From NCBI RefSeq assembly GCF_902167635.1, contig NZ_CABHMS010000011.1, forward strand, positions 153,252 to 217,251: a stretch of DNA of 64,000 bases, given 5' to 3'. The position numbers were made by a program, and so were the translations under genes. Source of the stretch: Chitinophaga vietnamensis. Its GTDB lineage: Bacteria > Bacteroidota > Bacteroidia > Chitinophagales > Chitinophagaceae. The first letter of the stretch is position 1. Every line of letters starts with the position of its first letter. The notes beneath the pieces were generated by a model. That model worked only from the letters and a program-made list of their open reading frames with translations, had not been told where the DNA came from and ran no database searches. This document shows positions 35,445 through 45,529 of the stretch, one piece after another.

Positions 35445-37211
35445 TTATTGGCCTAGTACGATCTGTACGCGGCGGTTCTGCGCGCGGCCATCAGCGGTGC
35501 TGTTGTCGGCAACGGGTTGAGCGGCGCCATAACCTTTAGACTCGATACGATCGGCAGCGAGGCCTTTGCCGAGGAGGTAGTTCTTTACGGCGGCGGCACG
35601 TTGCTCAGACAACTGCTGGTTAGCGGTTTCGTTGCCCACATTATCCGTGTGACCATACACGCCTATCTTCAGGCCTTCAGCTACCACGGCGCTTTTCAGT
35701 ATCTCGTCCAGCACCACATGGGAGTTGGATCTGATCACGGCGCTACCGGTTTCAAACTGTATCTGGTACGATTTGGACGATACCGCGCTGGTAATGTTCT
35801 CTGCGTACTTTTCCTTGATGGCAGCGCCTTCCAGCAGTTCGGGGTGGTTGGCCAACACAGAGGCAAGGAATGATTTATCCACCACTGCTGTGTACACTGG
35901 ATAGGTAGGCATGATATCGGGATACATTTTCACCATGATATCACCGAAGGTGGTATACACGATCTTGTACCGGTCGATATTATCCTTGCCCATACCGAAG
36001 GTGTTGGCGGCATCGGAGAGATTGAATGCCATAGAACCACCGAGGGATACGGTTTGCCCCTGTGCATCTTTTTCTTCTGTGCCGTTATAGTACTTCAGCC
36101 AGTAGGCGCCATTCTGTTCATTGTACACTTTCGCAGAAACCTCGCCGGCAAAGGCTTTGGCGTCGTTGAAGGAGCGTACCTGGTCGCCGGCCTGCGCCAG
36201 CGCAATGATCAGGTTTTCGATATCCGTACGGTGATCATACGCAAACTTTTTGATGGTGATGGTGATGTTCGGCATCTGTGAAGCGTATTCACGGGTGGAT
36301 GCGATGTTCACCAGTCCGCCTTTTTTCTGCGCCACGTTCACGTCGCCGGGCGTCCAGGTGGCTACGCCATCAACGCCTACGGTCGTGTCTTTGCTGATCT
36401 TTTTACCGTCTACGATGAGCTTGCGCGTTTCTTTATACCCGGCGATGTATTTGGCGCCGGCATCGAGGAAATCGTTTGCTGCCACCAGGTTGATGGCTTT
36501 GGCATCGTAGGTGGTTTCATCGGGGTTCACGCGGATACCGTTGTCGCCAGCCCATTTCAGCAGGATGTTCACGTCGCCGTCGCGGAGCACACCGGCCACT
36601 GTTTTACCGATCGCAGTTTTAGGATCGCGCTTCCAGTCGGCGGGGCCCATCAGTTTATCTTCACCATAACTTTTACCCATGGTATAGAATGCGATGGGTT
36701 GGTATTCGGGGCCGAGTGGCTCCAACTCCTTACTCAGTGCGGCAAAGAAGGCGGGCATACCATCGCCCATGAAAGAGGCGAATATGCCGGTAGCATTGGG
36801 ATTGCTTTTGTACTCCTGTGCAAATTTCGCCAGGTCGGCGATGGATTTGTTACAGTCATCCTGGCGCACCAGTTCTACCTGCAATTTTGCTTTATCGATG
36901 AGCGAGTGCTGGGTGGTATGTTGGCCACCATTGGCATACATGAGCGCGAACTGCGAGTTCCAGGCCATTACACGCCAGGAGATCTTCGTACCGCCATTCA
37001 CCGCTTCCGTATTCCCGGGCAGTGGCAATTTGCTGGCGTTGCCGCTGAGCGATGCCTCGGGCGCATCGGGCAACTGCACCTTACCGATGTCAGTAGCGGC
37101 TTTCGCCTGTTGCGGGCGCTTGTCCCACCAAAATATTTTTGTTGCATAGATGGCGCCTAAGAGCAATACGATGCCCATAACCTTTCCACCAGGTTTCACT
37201 TTCATAGCCAT
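35445..37211 (-). CDS. Membrane-anchored solute-binding domain fused to OmpA peptidoglycan-binding domain
   Basis: 588-aa envelope protein. An N-terminal signal anchor (VMGIVLLLGAIYATKIFWW) is followed by a linker and, from about residue 65 to 450, a type-II periplasmic-binding-like region (ISWRVMAWNSQFALMYANGG, GDVNILLKWAGDNGIRVNPDE, FLDAGAKYIAGYKETRKLIVDG shown as parts). Residues about 470-588 are an OmpA domain (IQFETGSAVIRSNS, GVYGHTDNVGNE, SEQRAAAVKNYL, GYGAAQP, NRRVQI) that should bind peptidoglycan. Ordinary importer-binding proteins are free or lipidated; fusing one to OmpA ties it to the wall. It precedes permease and ATPase genes on the same strand. NCBI-style names call such proteins phosphate-binding/OmpA; the ligand is unknown. 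Confidence 0.88.
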   Translation of the reverse strand: MAMKVKPGGKVMGIVLLLGAIYATKIFWWDKRPQQAKAATDIGKVQLPDAPEASLSGNASKLPLPGNTEAVNGGTKISWRVMAWNSQFALMYANGGQHTTQHSLIDKAKLQVELVRQDDCNKSIADLAKFAQEYKSNPNATGIFASFMGDGMPAFFAALSKELEPLGPEYQPIAFYTMGKSYGEDKLMGPADWKRDPKTAIGKTVAGVLRDGDVNILLKWAGDNGIRVNPDETTYDAKAINLVAANDFLDAGAKYIAGYKETRKLIVDGKKISKDTTVGVDGVATWTPGDVNVAQKKGGLVNIASTREYASQMPNITITIKKFAYDHRTDIENLIIALAQAGDQVRSFNDAKAFAGEVSAKVYNEQNGAYWLKYYNGTEEKDAQGQTVSLGGSMAFNLSDAANTFGMGKDNIDRYKIVYTTFGDIMVKMYPDIMPTYPVYTAVVDKSFLASVLANHPELLEGAAIKEKYAENITSAVSSKSYQIQFETGSAVIRSNSHVVLDEILKSAVVAEGLKIGVYGHTDNVGNETANQQLSEQRAAAVKNYLLGKGLAADRIESKGYGAAQPVADNSTADGRAQNRRVQIVLGQ

Positions 37212-37250
37212 AGCTGTAATATTTAAATTTTTAAGAGGTTTGTTTTTCTT

Positions 37251-38237
37251 TTAGCTTAACAGGTCGTTGTAGTTGTCATTGCGTACAGTACCGGGCTGGC
37301 GCGGCTCACGGGAAGGCTCCCATTTCTGCACATCCAGTTTGTAGGTTTTGTCGGGGTCGAAAGATTCCAGCATTTTCAGGCCTTGCAGCTCATAGGTGGC
37401 ATTGTCCAGGTCTATGGAGCGCATGAAGTCTGTAGAATAGTGGATCGCCTTTTTCATGCTCGACAATTTCATAGCGATATCTTCTTTCAGGAACTCCATG
37501 GATTGTTCTACCATGAGTTTCTTTTCAGGATCGCCATTGAAAATTTTCAGTGCAGATGACAGCGCTTTTTTACCGGAGGTGACGGACTTGTAAAGGTCTT
37601 TTTTCAATTCCAGTTCATTGCGCGCATCTTCTATCATGTATCCGCTGTTCTTGTGTACTTTGGTGAGATAATCACCGATGCGTGCAAGATTGTCGCGGAT
37701 GGGCGTGAGCTGAGAGATATACTCTTTGATACGCGCGATCTGGCGCGTAGCATTACCGAGTTCCGGCAGCATATTGTTGTTCTGTGCAGCTTTGGCGCGG
37801 CTCATGAGCTGCTGCATCTCTTTCTCTTTTTCACCGATCTTCATATCGATCTTTTCTTTCTGCGCATCTACTTCTACTGACTGATTATACAGCTTTTCGC
37901 GCTGCTCTTCCATATCAGAGATATAATCTTCTGCGATGATAAAGGGATCGAGTTCTATTACCAGTCCTACGAGTTTCTTCATCAGCCACTCATAGAGATA
38001 AAAGAGGCTCAGCCTGAGTTTGCGGTGTGTTACGCAATAGAGGAACACACCTAAGCACACCAGTGCTATTCCAAAGTTGATGGTGTTCCATACTACTTTG
38101 GTGAGGATGGGTATCACATAGTATCCAACTGCGATGAGCAGGCCGATACCTATGAGCATACCGAACTTGCCGCCAGGCCTGTTCCAGTATGCTTTCAACT
38201 GCTGGCCTTGTTCAGCGGGAAAATATTGTGTTTCCAT
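37251..38237 (-). CDS. Membrane protein with long cytosolic coiled coil, unknown function
   Basis: 328-aa protein with two adjacent helices near the N-terminus (FGMLIGIGLLIAVGYYVIPIL and TINFGIALVCLGVFLYCVT) and then a mostly helical soluble region with coiled coil (EEQREKLYNQSVEVDAQKEK, GEKEKEMQQLMSRAKAAQNN). The C-terminus is polar and probably disordered (WEPSREPRQPGTVRNDNYNDLLS in part). No characterised family is recognised. It starts three bases after its coiled-coil partner and lies 39 bases before the SBP-OmpA gene, so it is very likely part of the same assembly. Confidence 0.78.
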   Translation of the reverse strand: METQYFPAEQGQQLKAYWNRPGGKFGMLIGIGLLIAVGYYVIPILTKVVWNTINFGIALVCLGVFLYCVTHRKLRLSLFYLYEWLMKKLVGLVIELDPFIIAEDYISDMEEQREKLYNQSVEVDAQKEKIDMKIGEKEKEMQQLMSRAKAAQNNNMLPELGNATRQIARIKEYISQLTPIRDNLARIGDYLTKVHKNSGYMIEDARNELELKKDLYKSVTSGKKALSSALKIFNGDPEKKLMVEQSMEFLKEDIAMKLSSMKKAIHYSTDFMRSIDLDNATYELQGLKMLESFDPDKTYKLDVQKWEPSREPRQPGTVRNDNYNDLLS

Positions 38238-38240
38238 TTT

Positions 38241-38912
38241 TTACAGTGCTGTTTCTATTTTTTGGATGTCTGTATTGATTTTTCTGATCATAGCCTCGCA
38301 AGCCACCTGGTAACCCTGGCGGTTGGCAACGATTCTTTGTTCCTGCGCCGCGATCTGTTCTTTCAATTGTTCAGATTCGTTTTGCGCATCGGTGATTTCC
38401 TTTGTCAGTTGCTGTATCAGTGCAGCATTGTTGGCCATCTTTTTCTGCAATGCAGCCAGTTGTTGCTGGCGGCCATCAATTTCGGAAGACGCTTTTTCAT
38501 TGACGGCGGCTTCAAAGTTGCTGCGGTCCTGCGCGATAATCTGCTTATACTGTGCGGCTGTTTCAATGAGTTTGTTTTTGGTCAAACCCTGTATGCTCAG
38601 CGTTGCAAATACAGCGGACATGCGTGCGGATTCATCTTTGACATGCGCTTCCAATGCGTCCATCATTTTCCAGAATTCATAATAATCCGGACCCGGGAAA
38701 TTGCTTCGTTCAAACAGCGCATTGAAGTGCTGCTCAAATTTGTCCATTTCCGCAGCTGACAAGGCTTTGGGCGGGTTGGCATCCGGAGTGTTGACATTGC
38801 TCGGAGGGAATTTTCCAGGCAGGGCGGACTGATCATGCCTGCCGGTTTCGTGTGTTTCATCGGGTTCAAATTCCACAAAAAGGCCCATGGCTTTTTTCAG
38901 AAAGTTTGACAT
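38241..38912 (-). CDS. Soluble coiled-coil protein, unknown function
   Basis: 223-aa cytosolic protein, first gene of the locus. A conserved-looking N-terminus (MSNFLKKAMGLFVEFEP) is followed by a Pro/Asn-rich linker, a helical domain (FEQHFNALFERSNFPGPDYYEFWKMMDALE, in parts), then a coiled coil to the end (AALQKKMANNAALIQQLTKE, QLKEQIAAQEQRIVANRQGY). No signal or membrane helix. PspA- or toxic-anion-resistance-like adaptors share this general look, but no family assignment is claimed. Confidence 0.75.
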   Translation of the reverse strand: MSNFLKKAMGLFVEFEPDETHETGRHDQSALPGKFPPSNVNTPDANPPKALSAAEMDKFEQHFNALFERSNFPGPDYYEFWKMMDALEAHVKDESARMSAVFATLSIQGLTKNKLIETAAQYKQIIAQDRSNFEAAVNEKASSEIDGRQQQLAALQKKMANNAALIQQLTKEITDAQNESEQLKEQIAAQEQRIVANRQGYQVACEAMIRKINTDIQKIETAL

Positions 38913-39226
38913 TTGTCGTCGGTGATTACATTGTGAAGTGGTTTGATGTGATTTGTGCGTATAGGTTATGCATAACTATAGGTGCGACCTAAAATGCAAG
39001 ACGTATGCCAATTGCTAATTGTATGTTAAAACTTGCATTTGTTATCATCATCATTTAGCAATAAAGACATATATTTTTTAGATGTTCGTGAGAGACGATG
39101 GCAGAAAGATATACGCTTGTTATTGCCAGGCATACAGATTTAGAAATCGGGAAAATCCAATACTAGAAAACTAGTAATCTAGTCATTGCTTTTCGTACTT
39201 TAGTTGCCGCAAAAGAGCAATTATCC
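38913..39226. other. Divergent intergenic region between the ABC/OmpA locus and gldA
   Basis: 314 bases, AT-rich, without an ORF. Near its left end GTTATGCATAAC (38965-38976) is a 12-base palindrome, overlapping a possible minus-strand -7 element. At its right end lie the triple CTAG repeat and a candidate -7 (TACTTTAG, 39196-39203) for gldA. Confidence 0.5.
39163..39182. promoter_or_regulatory. Three CTAG tetranucleotides at exact 8-base spacing upstream of gldA
   Basis: CTAG occurs at 39163, 39171 and 39179, and the last is 14 bases before TACTTTAG, a candidate -7 element. The regular spacing suggests a regulator-binding site around the -33 region. No known regulator is assigned. Confidence 0.4.
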
Positions 39227-40141
39227 ATGTCAATCCAGGTATCATCACTGACGAAAGTTTATGGCGAACAGCGGGCGGTAGACGGGATCTCCTTTGAATT
39301 AAAGAAGGGCGAGATCACCGGGTTTCTGGGGCCTAACGGCGCCGGCAAATCCACTACCATGAAAATGATCACCGGCTTCCTGCCGCCTACCAGTGGCAAA
39401 GCCAGCGTATGCGGCTACGATATCGTGGAGCAATCGCTCGAAGTACGTAAGCGCGTAGGCTATCTGCCCGAATCCAACCCGCTCTATTACGATATGTATG
39501 TAAAGGAGTTCCTGGGTTTCGTGGCAGGTGTGCACCAGCTGGGCGCCGCGGCGCCGGCACGCATCAGCGAAGTGATCGAACTCACAGGCCTCACCCCTGA
39601 AAGCAAGAAGAAGATCGGCGCATTATCCAACGGTTATAAACAAAGGGTAGGTCTCGCACAGGCATTGATACATAATCCCGAAGTATTGATCCTCGATGAA
39701 CCCACCACCGGCCTGGATCCCAACCAGCTGGCGGATATCCGGGCACTGATCAAAACGCTCGGTCAAAATAAAACGGTGATCCTCTCTACCCATATCATGC
39801 AGGAAGTAGAGGCCCTGTGCGACCGTGTAATGATCATCAATAAAGGCAAGATCATTGCCGACGATACGCTGGGCGCCTTACAGCAAACCGGCCACCACAA
39901 CGCTTATATACAGGTATCTTTCAGAGAAATGGCTACAGTGGCCGAATTACAGGCGATCGACGGCGTAAGCCGGGTGGAATCGCTGGAAAACAACAGCTGG
40001 CGCCTCTTTACCAGCGAAGAAGAGCAGGTACGAAAAAACCTGTTACAATTTGCTTTGATTAATAACCGGAACATCCTTTCTTTGCAGAGCAATTCGCAAA
40101 GCCTGGAAACCATATTCCGGGATCTGACCAAGGCCCCTTGA
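39227..40141 (+). CDS. gldA: Gliding motility-associated ABC transporter ATPase GldA
   Basis: 304-aa ABC ATPase of the DrrA/NatA type matching GldA: GFLGPNGAGKSTTMKMITGFLPP (Walker A region), GYLPESNPLYYDMYVKEFL, signature ALSNGYKQRVGLAQAL, ILDEPTTGLDPNQL and STHIMQEVEALCDRV. In Flavobacterium GldA works with GldF and GldG, required for gliding; neither partner is in the window. GldAFG is absent from some gliders, so the function here could be a general ABC export role. Next gene is enolase, 52 bases away. Confidence 0.87.
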   Translation: MSIQVSSLTKVYGEQRAVDGISFELKKGEITGFLGPNGAGKSTTMKMITGFLPPTSGKASVCGYDIVEQSLEVRKRVGYLPESNPLYYDMYVKEFLGFVAGVHQLGAAAPARISEVIELTGLTPESKKKIGALSNGYKQRVGLAQALIHNPEVLILDEPTTGLDPNQLADIRALIKTLGQNKTVILSTHIMQEVEALCDRVMIINKGKIIADDTLGALQQTGHHNAYIQVSFREMATVAELQAIDGVSRVESLENNSWRLFTSEEEQVRKNLLQFALINNRNILSLQSNSQSLETIFRDLTKAP

Positions 40142-40190
40142 GGGTACAGGCATTGACAGCCAGTAGCTTATAACACTTTATAACTTTTGA

Positions 40191-41486
<1,296 letters not shown>

Positions 41487-41493
41487 AAAACTA

Positions 41494-41546
41494 TTGGTTA
41501 TTTAACTGTTGTGGCGCATGCCACAACAGTTAAATAACCAAATTTT
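41494..41546 (+). terminator. Long hairpin terminator after eno
   Basis: Perfect 22-base inverted repeat (starting TTGGTTATTTAACTG) with a 4-base GCAT loop, followed by AATTTTT. It starts 8 bases after the enolase stop codon and ends just before the next gene. Confidence 0.88.
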
Positions 41547-41558
41547 TGTAACTTGTGC

Positions 41559-41873
41559 ATGATGTTGAAGCTAAAGTCCATAAAGATGCCAGCAGTTTTA
41601 AAGAACAAGTTCTTTATCACAGCCGCCGCTTTCTGCATATGGCTCGCCTTCCTCGATAAAACCAATCTCATGTACCAATACCAGTTCTCTTCTGAAGAGA
41701 AGAAACTGGAAAACCAGAAAGACTTCTTCATCAGCGAAATCAAGAAAACCAAAGAAGAACAACAGGAACTCCTGTCCAGCCCCGAAAAACTGGAGAAATT
41801 TTCCCGCGAGAAATACTATATGAAAAAGGATAATGAAGACCTGTTCATCATGGTACCTGCTCCCCAACAATAA
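41559..41873 (+). CDS. Septum formation initiator-like protein (DivIC/FtsB family)
   Basis: 104-aa bitopic membrane protein. A short cytoplasmic N-terminus, one helix (FFITAAAFCIWLAFLD) and a periplasmic coiled coil (FSSEEKKLENQKDFFISEIKKTKEEQQELL, in parts) end in the DivIC-like motif PEKLEKFSREKYYMKKDNEDLFI. FtsB/DivIC form a complex with FtsL and FtsQ/DivIB at the divisome. Position behind eno is the usual one in many bacteria (eno-ftsB). The start could be either of two adjacent ATGs at 41559 and 41562. Confidence 0.88.
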   Translation: MMLKLKSIKMPAVLKNKFFITAAAFCIWLAFLDKTNLMYQYQFSSEEKKLENQKDFFISEIKKTKEEQQELLSSPEKLEKFSREKYYMKKDNEDLFIMVPAPQQ

Positions 41874-41986
41874 GCCGGTCCTGCCCCGCTTGCACTTTTC
41901 AAAAATTTACCCTAAATTAACAATACGTTCCACGTTTTCGCCGTTATTTACTCAGAACACTTTTCTTTTCATTAAAATTATATTGC

Positions 41987-42208
41987 ATGAGTAATTTTAC
42001 ACTAACTACCTTTTCTAACCTGTGTCTTGTTACTGAAGCTGATATAAAAAAGCAACGCCGTAAACAAGCAACATTATCCTTGTCAAAAGAAGAACAAGAC
42101 AAACTGGAAGACACCAAGGCCGCACTCGATACCATCCGCTATTCCCCGAGAGCCGCCACTCTGCAGCATATTTTTGATTACGCCGCCGGAAAACAAGAAC
42201 AACACTAA
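41987..42208 (+). CDS. Small unknown protein
   Basis: 73-aa predicted protein without signal or membrane segment. The middle is charged and probably helical (ADIKKQRRKQATLSLSKEEQ), and the end reads SPRAATLQHIFDYAAGKQ. No family recognised. Support is moderate: a good ATG, protein-like codon use, isolated between two clear genes on the same strand, and a 112-base leader. Confidence 0.55.
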   Translation: MSNFTLTTFSNLCLVTEADIKKQRRKQATLSLSKEEQDKLEDTKAALDTIRYSPRAATLQHIFDYAAGKQEQH

Positions 42209-42283
42209 ACGGTCATCCATCTCTATATTCATTCATCCTGTGTAGCATACACAGCGAAATTTCATTTTCCCTATCTTTACGGC

Positions 42284-42931
42284 ATGACCAAAAAAGAGCG
42301 CTTCGCATTCGTACTCAATTACTTTGAGCAACATGCTCCCAATGCCGAAACAGAACTCATCTACGATAGCCCCTACCAGCTGCTGGTAGCTGTGATACTG
42401 TCTGCACAATGCACCGACAAACGCGTGAACATGACCACTCCTGCTATCTTTCAGCAGTACCCGGATGTGGAAGCCCTCAGTCATGCCACCTTCGACGAGC
42501 TCTTCCCCCTTATCAGGAGCATCAGTTATCCTAACAACAAAACCAAACACCTGATAGGCATGGCCCAGATGGTGATGGAAGATTTCAACGGCGAAATACC
42601 CGCCACCGTTCCCGAGCTGATAAAGCTCCCCGGCGTAGGCCGCAAAACCGCCAATGTAATTACTTCCGTCGTTCACCAGCAACCCAATATGGCTGTAGAT
42701 ACGCACGTGTTCAGGGTTTCAGCGCGCATAGGCCTCACCACCAAAGCTAAAACGCCACTGCAAACAGAATTGCAACTCCTCAAATACATCCCGAAAGAAC
42801 AAGTACATATCGCACATCACTGGCTAATCCTGCACGGACGTTACATCTGTGTTGCCCGCAATCCGAAATGCGGCGAATGCGGACTCCGCCCCGCCTGCAA
42901 ATATTATCAGCAACTCATCAAAGCACAATAG
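42284..42931 (+). CDS. nth: Endonuclease III
   Basis: Bifunctional DNA glycosylase/AP lyase removing oxidised pyrimidines in base-excision repair. The helix-hairpin-helix and catalytic Lys region reads LPGVGRKTANVI, the catalytic Asp follows in MAVDTHVFRVSARIGL, and the [4Fe-4S] cluster is C-x6-C-x2-C-x5-C (CVARNPKCGECGLRPAC). 215 aa, normal length. Confidence 0.96.
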   Translation: MTKKERFAFVLNYFEQHAPNAETELIYDSPYQLLVAVILSAQCTDKRVNMTTPAIFQQYPDVEALSHATFDELFPLIRSISYPNNKTKHLIGMAQMVMEDFNGEIPATVPELIKLPGVGRKTANVITSVVHQQPNMAVDTHVFRVSARIGLTTKAKTPLQTELQLLKYIPKEQVHIAHHWLILHGRYICVARNPKCGECGLRPACKYYQQLIKAQ

Positions 42932-43050
42932 CCCGGGAACCGCCACTGGCAGTACTTCCGGAACCTCGATGGTTTATCGCGCCCATCATTTAATTTCAAC
43001 AACGATGTTTATTTTTTACTATCTTAAAGATTACTTTAAGCGCCATCGTT

Positions 43051-44274
43051 ATGAAACTATCCGTCAGATTACAGCTGTCCTTCATGATGTTCCTGGAATT
43101 TTTTATCTGGGGCGCATGGTTTGTGACACTGGGAACCTTTGTACTGCACAGCCTTCAAGGCACTAACGACAACCAGGTCAGCATCGCCTTTCTTACACAA
43201 TCCTTTGGCGCCGTAATAGCGCCTTTCATCGTAGGCATCATCGCCGACCGCTTTATCTCTGCGCAGGTGATACTCGGCGTCATACATCTCGCCGGCGCCG
43301 CTTTGCTCTGGATATGCTCCGGCACCACGCATTTCGGCAGTTTCTTCCCCACCATCCTGGTGTACATGATCCTCTATATGCCCACCCTTGCGCTGGTCAA
43401 TTCCATCTCTTTCCGGCAGATGGACGATCCCAGCAAAAACTTCTCTTCTATCCGTGTGTTCGGTACCGCCGGATGGATCGTAGCAGGGCTTACCATCGGT
43501 TACCTCAACTGGGAAGCCGACAACAAACTGGAACTCACTTTCCGCATGGCCGCTATAGCCTCCCTGGTATTGGGCCTTTTCAGTTTCACCTTACCCAAAA
43601 CACCACCACTGAAAAAAGGCACTCAGGTATCTGTAAGAGAAATACTTGGCCTCGATGCCATCGGCATGCTGAAGAACCGCTCCTACCTGCTCTTCTTCCT
43701 CGCCTCCATCGCGATATGCATACCGCTGGCTTTCTACTATAATTTCACCAATCCATTCTTAAATGAGATAGGTATGAAAGGCGCCGCTGGCAAGCAATCC
43801 TACGGCCAGGTGTCAGAAGTATTGTTCATGCTCGTGATGCCGCTCTTCTTCCGTAAACTGGGCGTAAAAAAGATGCTGGCCATGGGCATGCTCGCCTGGG
43901 GCCTGCGCTACCTGCTGTTTGCGTATGGTAATGTAGACGCCAACTACTGGATGCTGATCGTGGGTATCGTGCTACACGGCATCTGTTACGATTTCTTCTT
44001 TGTAACAGGCCAGATCTATACCGATCAATTGGCGGGCGAGCAATTCAAAAGCTCCGCACAGGGCTTTGTTACCCTGGCCACTTACGGCGTAGGGATGCTC
44101 ATCGGTTTCCTCATCTCAGGACCGATTGTCAACTCATTGAAAACATCTGCTACCATGCACAACTGGCAAACGATCTGGCTGATACCCGCCAGTATTGCCA
44201 TTGCCGTGTTGTTGCTGTTCATTTTATTTTTCAGAGATAACGGAAATGATAACAAGACCGTAATAAACCATTAA
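43051..44274 (+). CDS. MFS transporter, nucleoside:H+ symporter (NupG)-like
   Basis: 407-aa inner-membrane transporter with about 12 helices. Its start RLQLSFMMFLEFFIWGAWFVTLG, followed by SFGAVIAPFIVGIIADRFIS and SIRVFGTAGWIVAGL, matches the nucleoside permease NupG/XapB family. Substrate could be nucleosides or other sugars. The next gene, a Gfo/Idh/MocA oxidoreductase, begins three bases after the stop codon, so a shared transport/oxidation role for a sugar or sugar-like compound is plausible. Confidence 0.85.
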   Translation: MKLSVRLQLSFMMFLEFFIWGAWFVTLGTFVLHSLQGTNDNQVSIAFLTQSFGAVIAPFIVGIIADRFISAQVILGVIHLAGAALLWICSGTTHFGSFFPTILVYMILYMPTLALVNSISFRQMDDPSKNFSSIRVFGTAGWIVAGLTIGYLNWEADNKLELTFRMAAIASLVLGLFSFTLPKTPPLKKGTQVSVREILGLDAIGMLKNRSYLLFFLASIAICIPLAFYYNFTNPFLNEIGMKGAAGKQSYGQVSEVLFMLVMPLFFRKLGVKKMLAMGMLAWGLRYLLFAYGNVDANYWMLIVGIVLHGICYDFFFVTGQIYTDQLAGEQFKSSAQGFVTLATYGVGMLIGFLISGPIVNSLKTSATMHNWQTIWLIPASIAIAVLLLFILFFRDNGNDNKTVINH

Positions 44275-44277
44275 TCT

Positions 44278-45468
44278 ATGGCGAAGATAGCAATGCTTGG
44301 CTCGGGCTTTATCGGGCGTTTTTATGCAGACTCGCTGCAAGGGCAGCGTAGCAGGGACAAGATCGTCAGCATCTATTCCCGCAGGGAAGAAAGCGCAAAA
44401 AAATTTGCGGCGGATTATAACGTCGCACACTGGACCGTTGATATGGAAGCCGCCATCGCGCATCCCGAGGTAGAAGTGGTGTGCGTATCGCTGCCTAACA
44501 ACCTGCACGAAGCGGCTGTGAATCTCTGCTGCCAACATAAAAAAGCGGTGATCTGCACCAAGCCGCTCGGCCGCAATGCCCAAGAGGCAAAGCGCATGTT
44601 GGAAGCAGTGGAAAAAGCGGGCATCTTCCATGGTTACCTGGAAGATCTCGTATATACGCCCAAATTCCTCAAGGCCCTGCAAAGCGTGCAGCAAGGCGCG
44701 CTGGGCCGCATTCTCTGGGCCAAGTCACGCGAAACGCATCCCGGCCCGCACAGCGAATGGTTCTGGGACAAAGAACAGGCCGGAGGCGGATGTATCCTCG
44801 ATCTTGGTTGTCATTGCGTAGAGATAGCGCGCAGCTTCATCGGAAAAGATATCAAACCCGTGGAAGTGATGTGCTGGGCAGATACGCAGGTGAAACCCAT
44901 CGATGCTGAAGATCATGCCATTGGCCTGGTGAAGTACGAAAACGGCGCCATTGGCCAGTTCGAGGTAAGCTGGACTTTCCGCGGCGGCCTCGACCTCCGC
45001 GATGAAGTGATGGGCACCGAAGGCACCATCTGGCTCAATAGTTTTCTGCGTACCGGATTTGATATGTTCACTACCGGCAAAGGCGCCGACTATGTTGCAG
45101 AAAAAGCGGAAAGCAACACCGGCTGGCTTTTTCCCGTTGGCGACGAACTCAATGAACTTGGCTACAATCACATGTTCACCGATATGTTCAACGCGATGGA
45201 AAACGGCCAGGCTGCCCGCGAAACATTCTACGATGGTTATGTCGTGAACGCTATCCTCGACGCCGCCTATAAAAGCGCGGCCAGCAAACAGTGGGAGCCG
45301 GTGCAGCTGGAAATATGGCGCGGCCGGACGGGCCTCACCAAAGCCAAAACGCTGCAGGATTACGACGATAAATATTATCTCGTGAAAGAAGAAGTAACAC
45401 ACTTCGGTGCAAAGAAACTCATTTTGAAAGATAAAGAGAACGGCCAGATCATCGAAAAAACCGTATAG
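44278..45468 (+). CDS. Gfo/Idh/MocA-family NAD(P)-dependent oxidoreductase
   Basis: 396-aa dehydrogenase with an N-terminal Rossmann fold ([16 protein letters not shown]) and the family signature [33 protein letters not shown] (in parts; the Lys-Pro after CTK is the conserved EKP-like motif). The C-terminal domain has [21 protein letters not shown]. Likely substrate is a sugar, inositol or derivative, not identifiable here. Co-transcribed with the MFS transporter. Followed by a hairpin terminator. Confidence 0.88.
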   Translation: MAKIAMLGSGFIGRFYADSLQGQRSRDKIVSIYSRREESAKKFAADYNVAHWTVDMEAAIAHPEVEVVCVSLPNNLHEAAVNLCCQHKKAVICTKPLGRNAQEAKRMLEAVEKAGIFHGYLEDLVYTPKFLKALQSVQQGALGRILWAKSRETHPGPHSEWFWDKEQAGGGCILDLGCHCVEIARSFIGKDIKPVEVMCWADTQVKPIDAEDHAIGLVKYENGAIGQFEVSWTFRGGLDLRDEVMGTEGTIWLNSFLRTGFDMFTTGKGADYVAEKAESNTGWLFPVGDELNELGYNHMFTDMFNAMENGQAARETFYDGYVVNAILDAAYKSAASKQWEPVQLEIWRGRTGLTKAKTLQDYDDKYYLVKEEVTHFGAKKLILKDKENGQIIEKTV

Positions 45469-45486
45469 CCGTTAACGTTATTCCCG

Positions 45487-45522
45487 ACGCTTGAAGCGCC
45501 GCCGGTGCTTCAAGCGTTTTTT
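45487..45522 (+). terminator. Rho-independent terminator of the MFS-oxidoreductase operon
   Basis: ACGCTTGAAGC/GCTTCAAGCGT stem with a 9-base loop and six T residues. Confidence 0.9.
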
Positions 45523-45529
45523 AGTTCCT

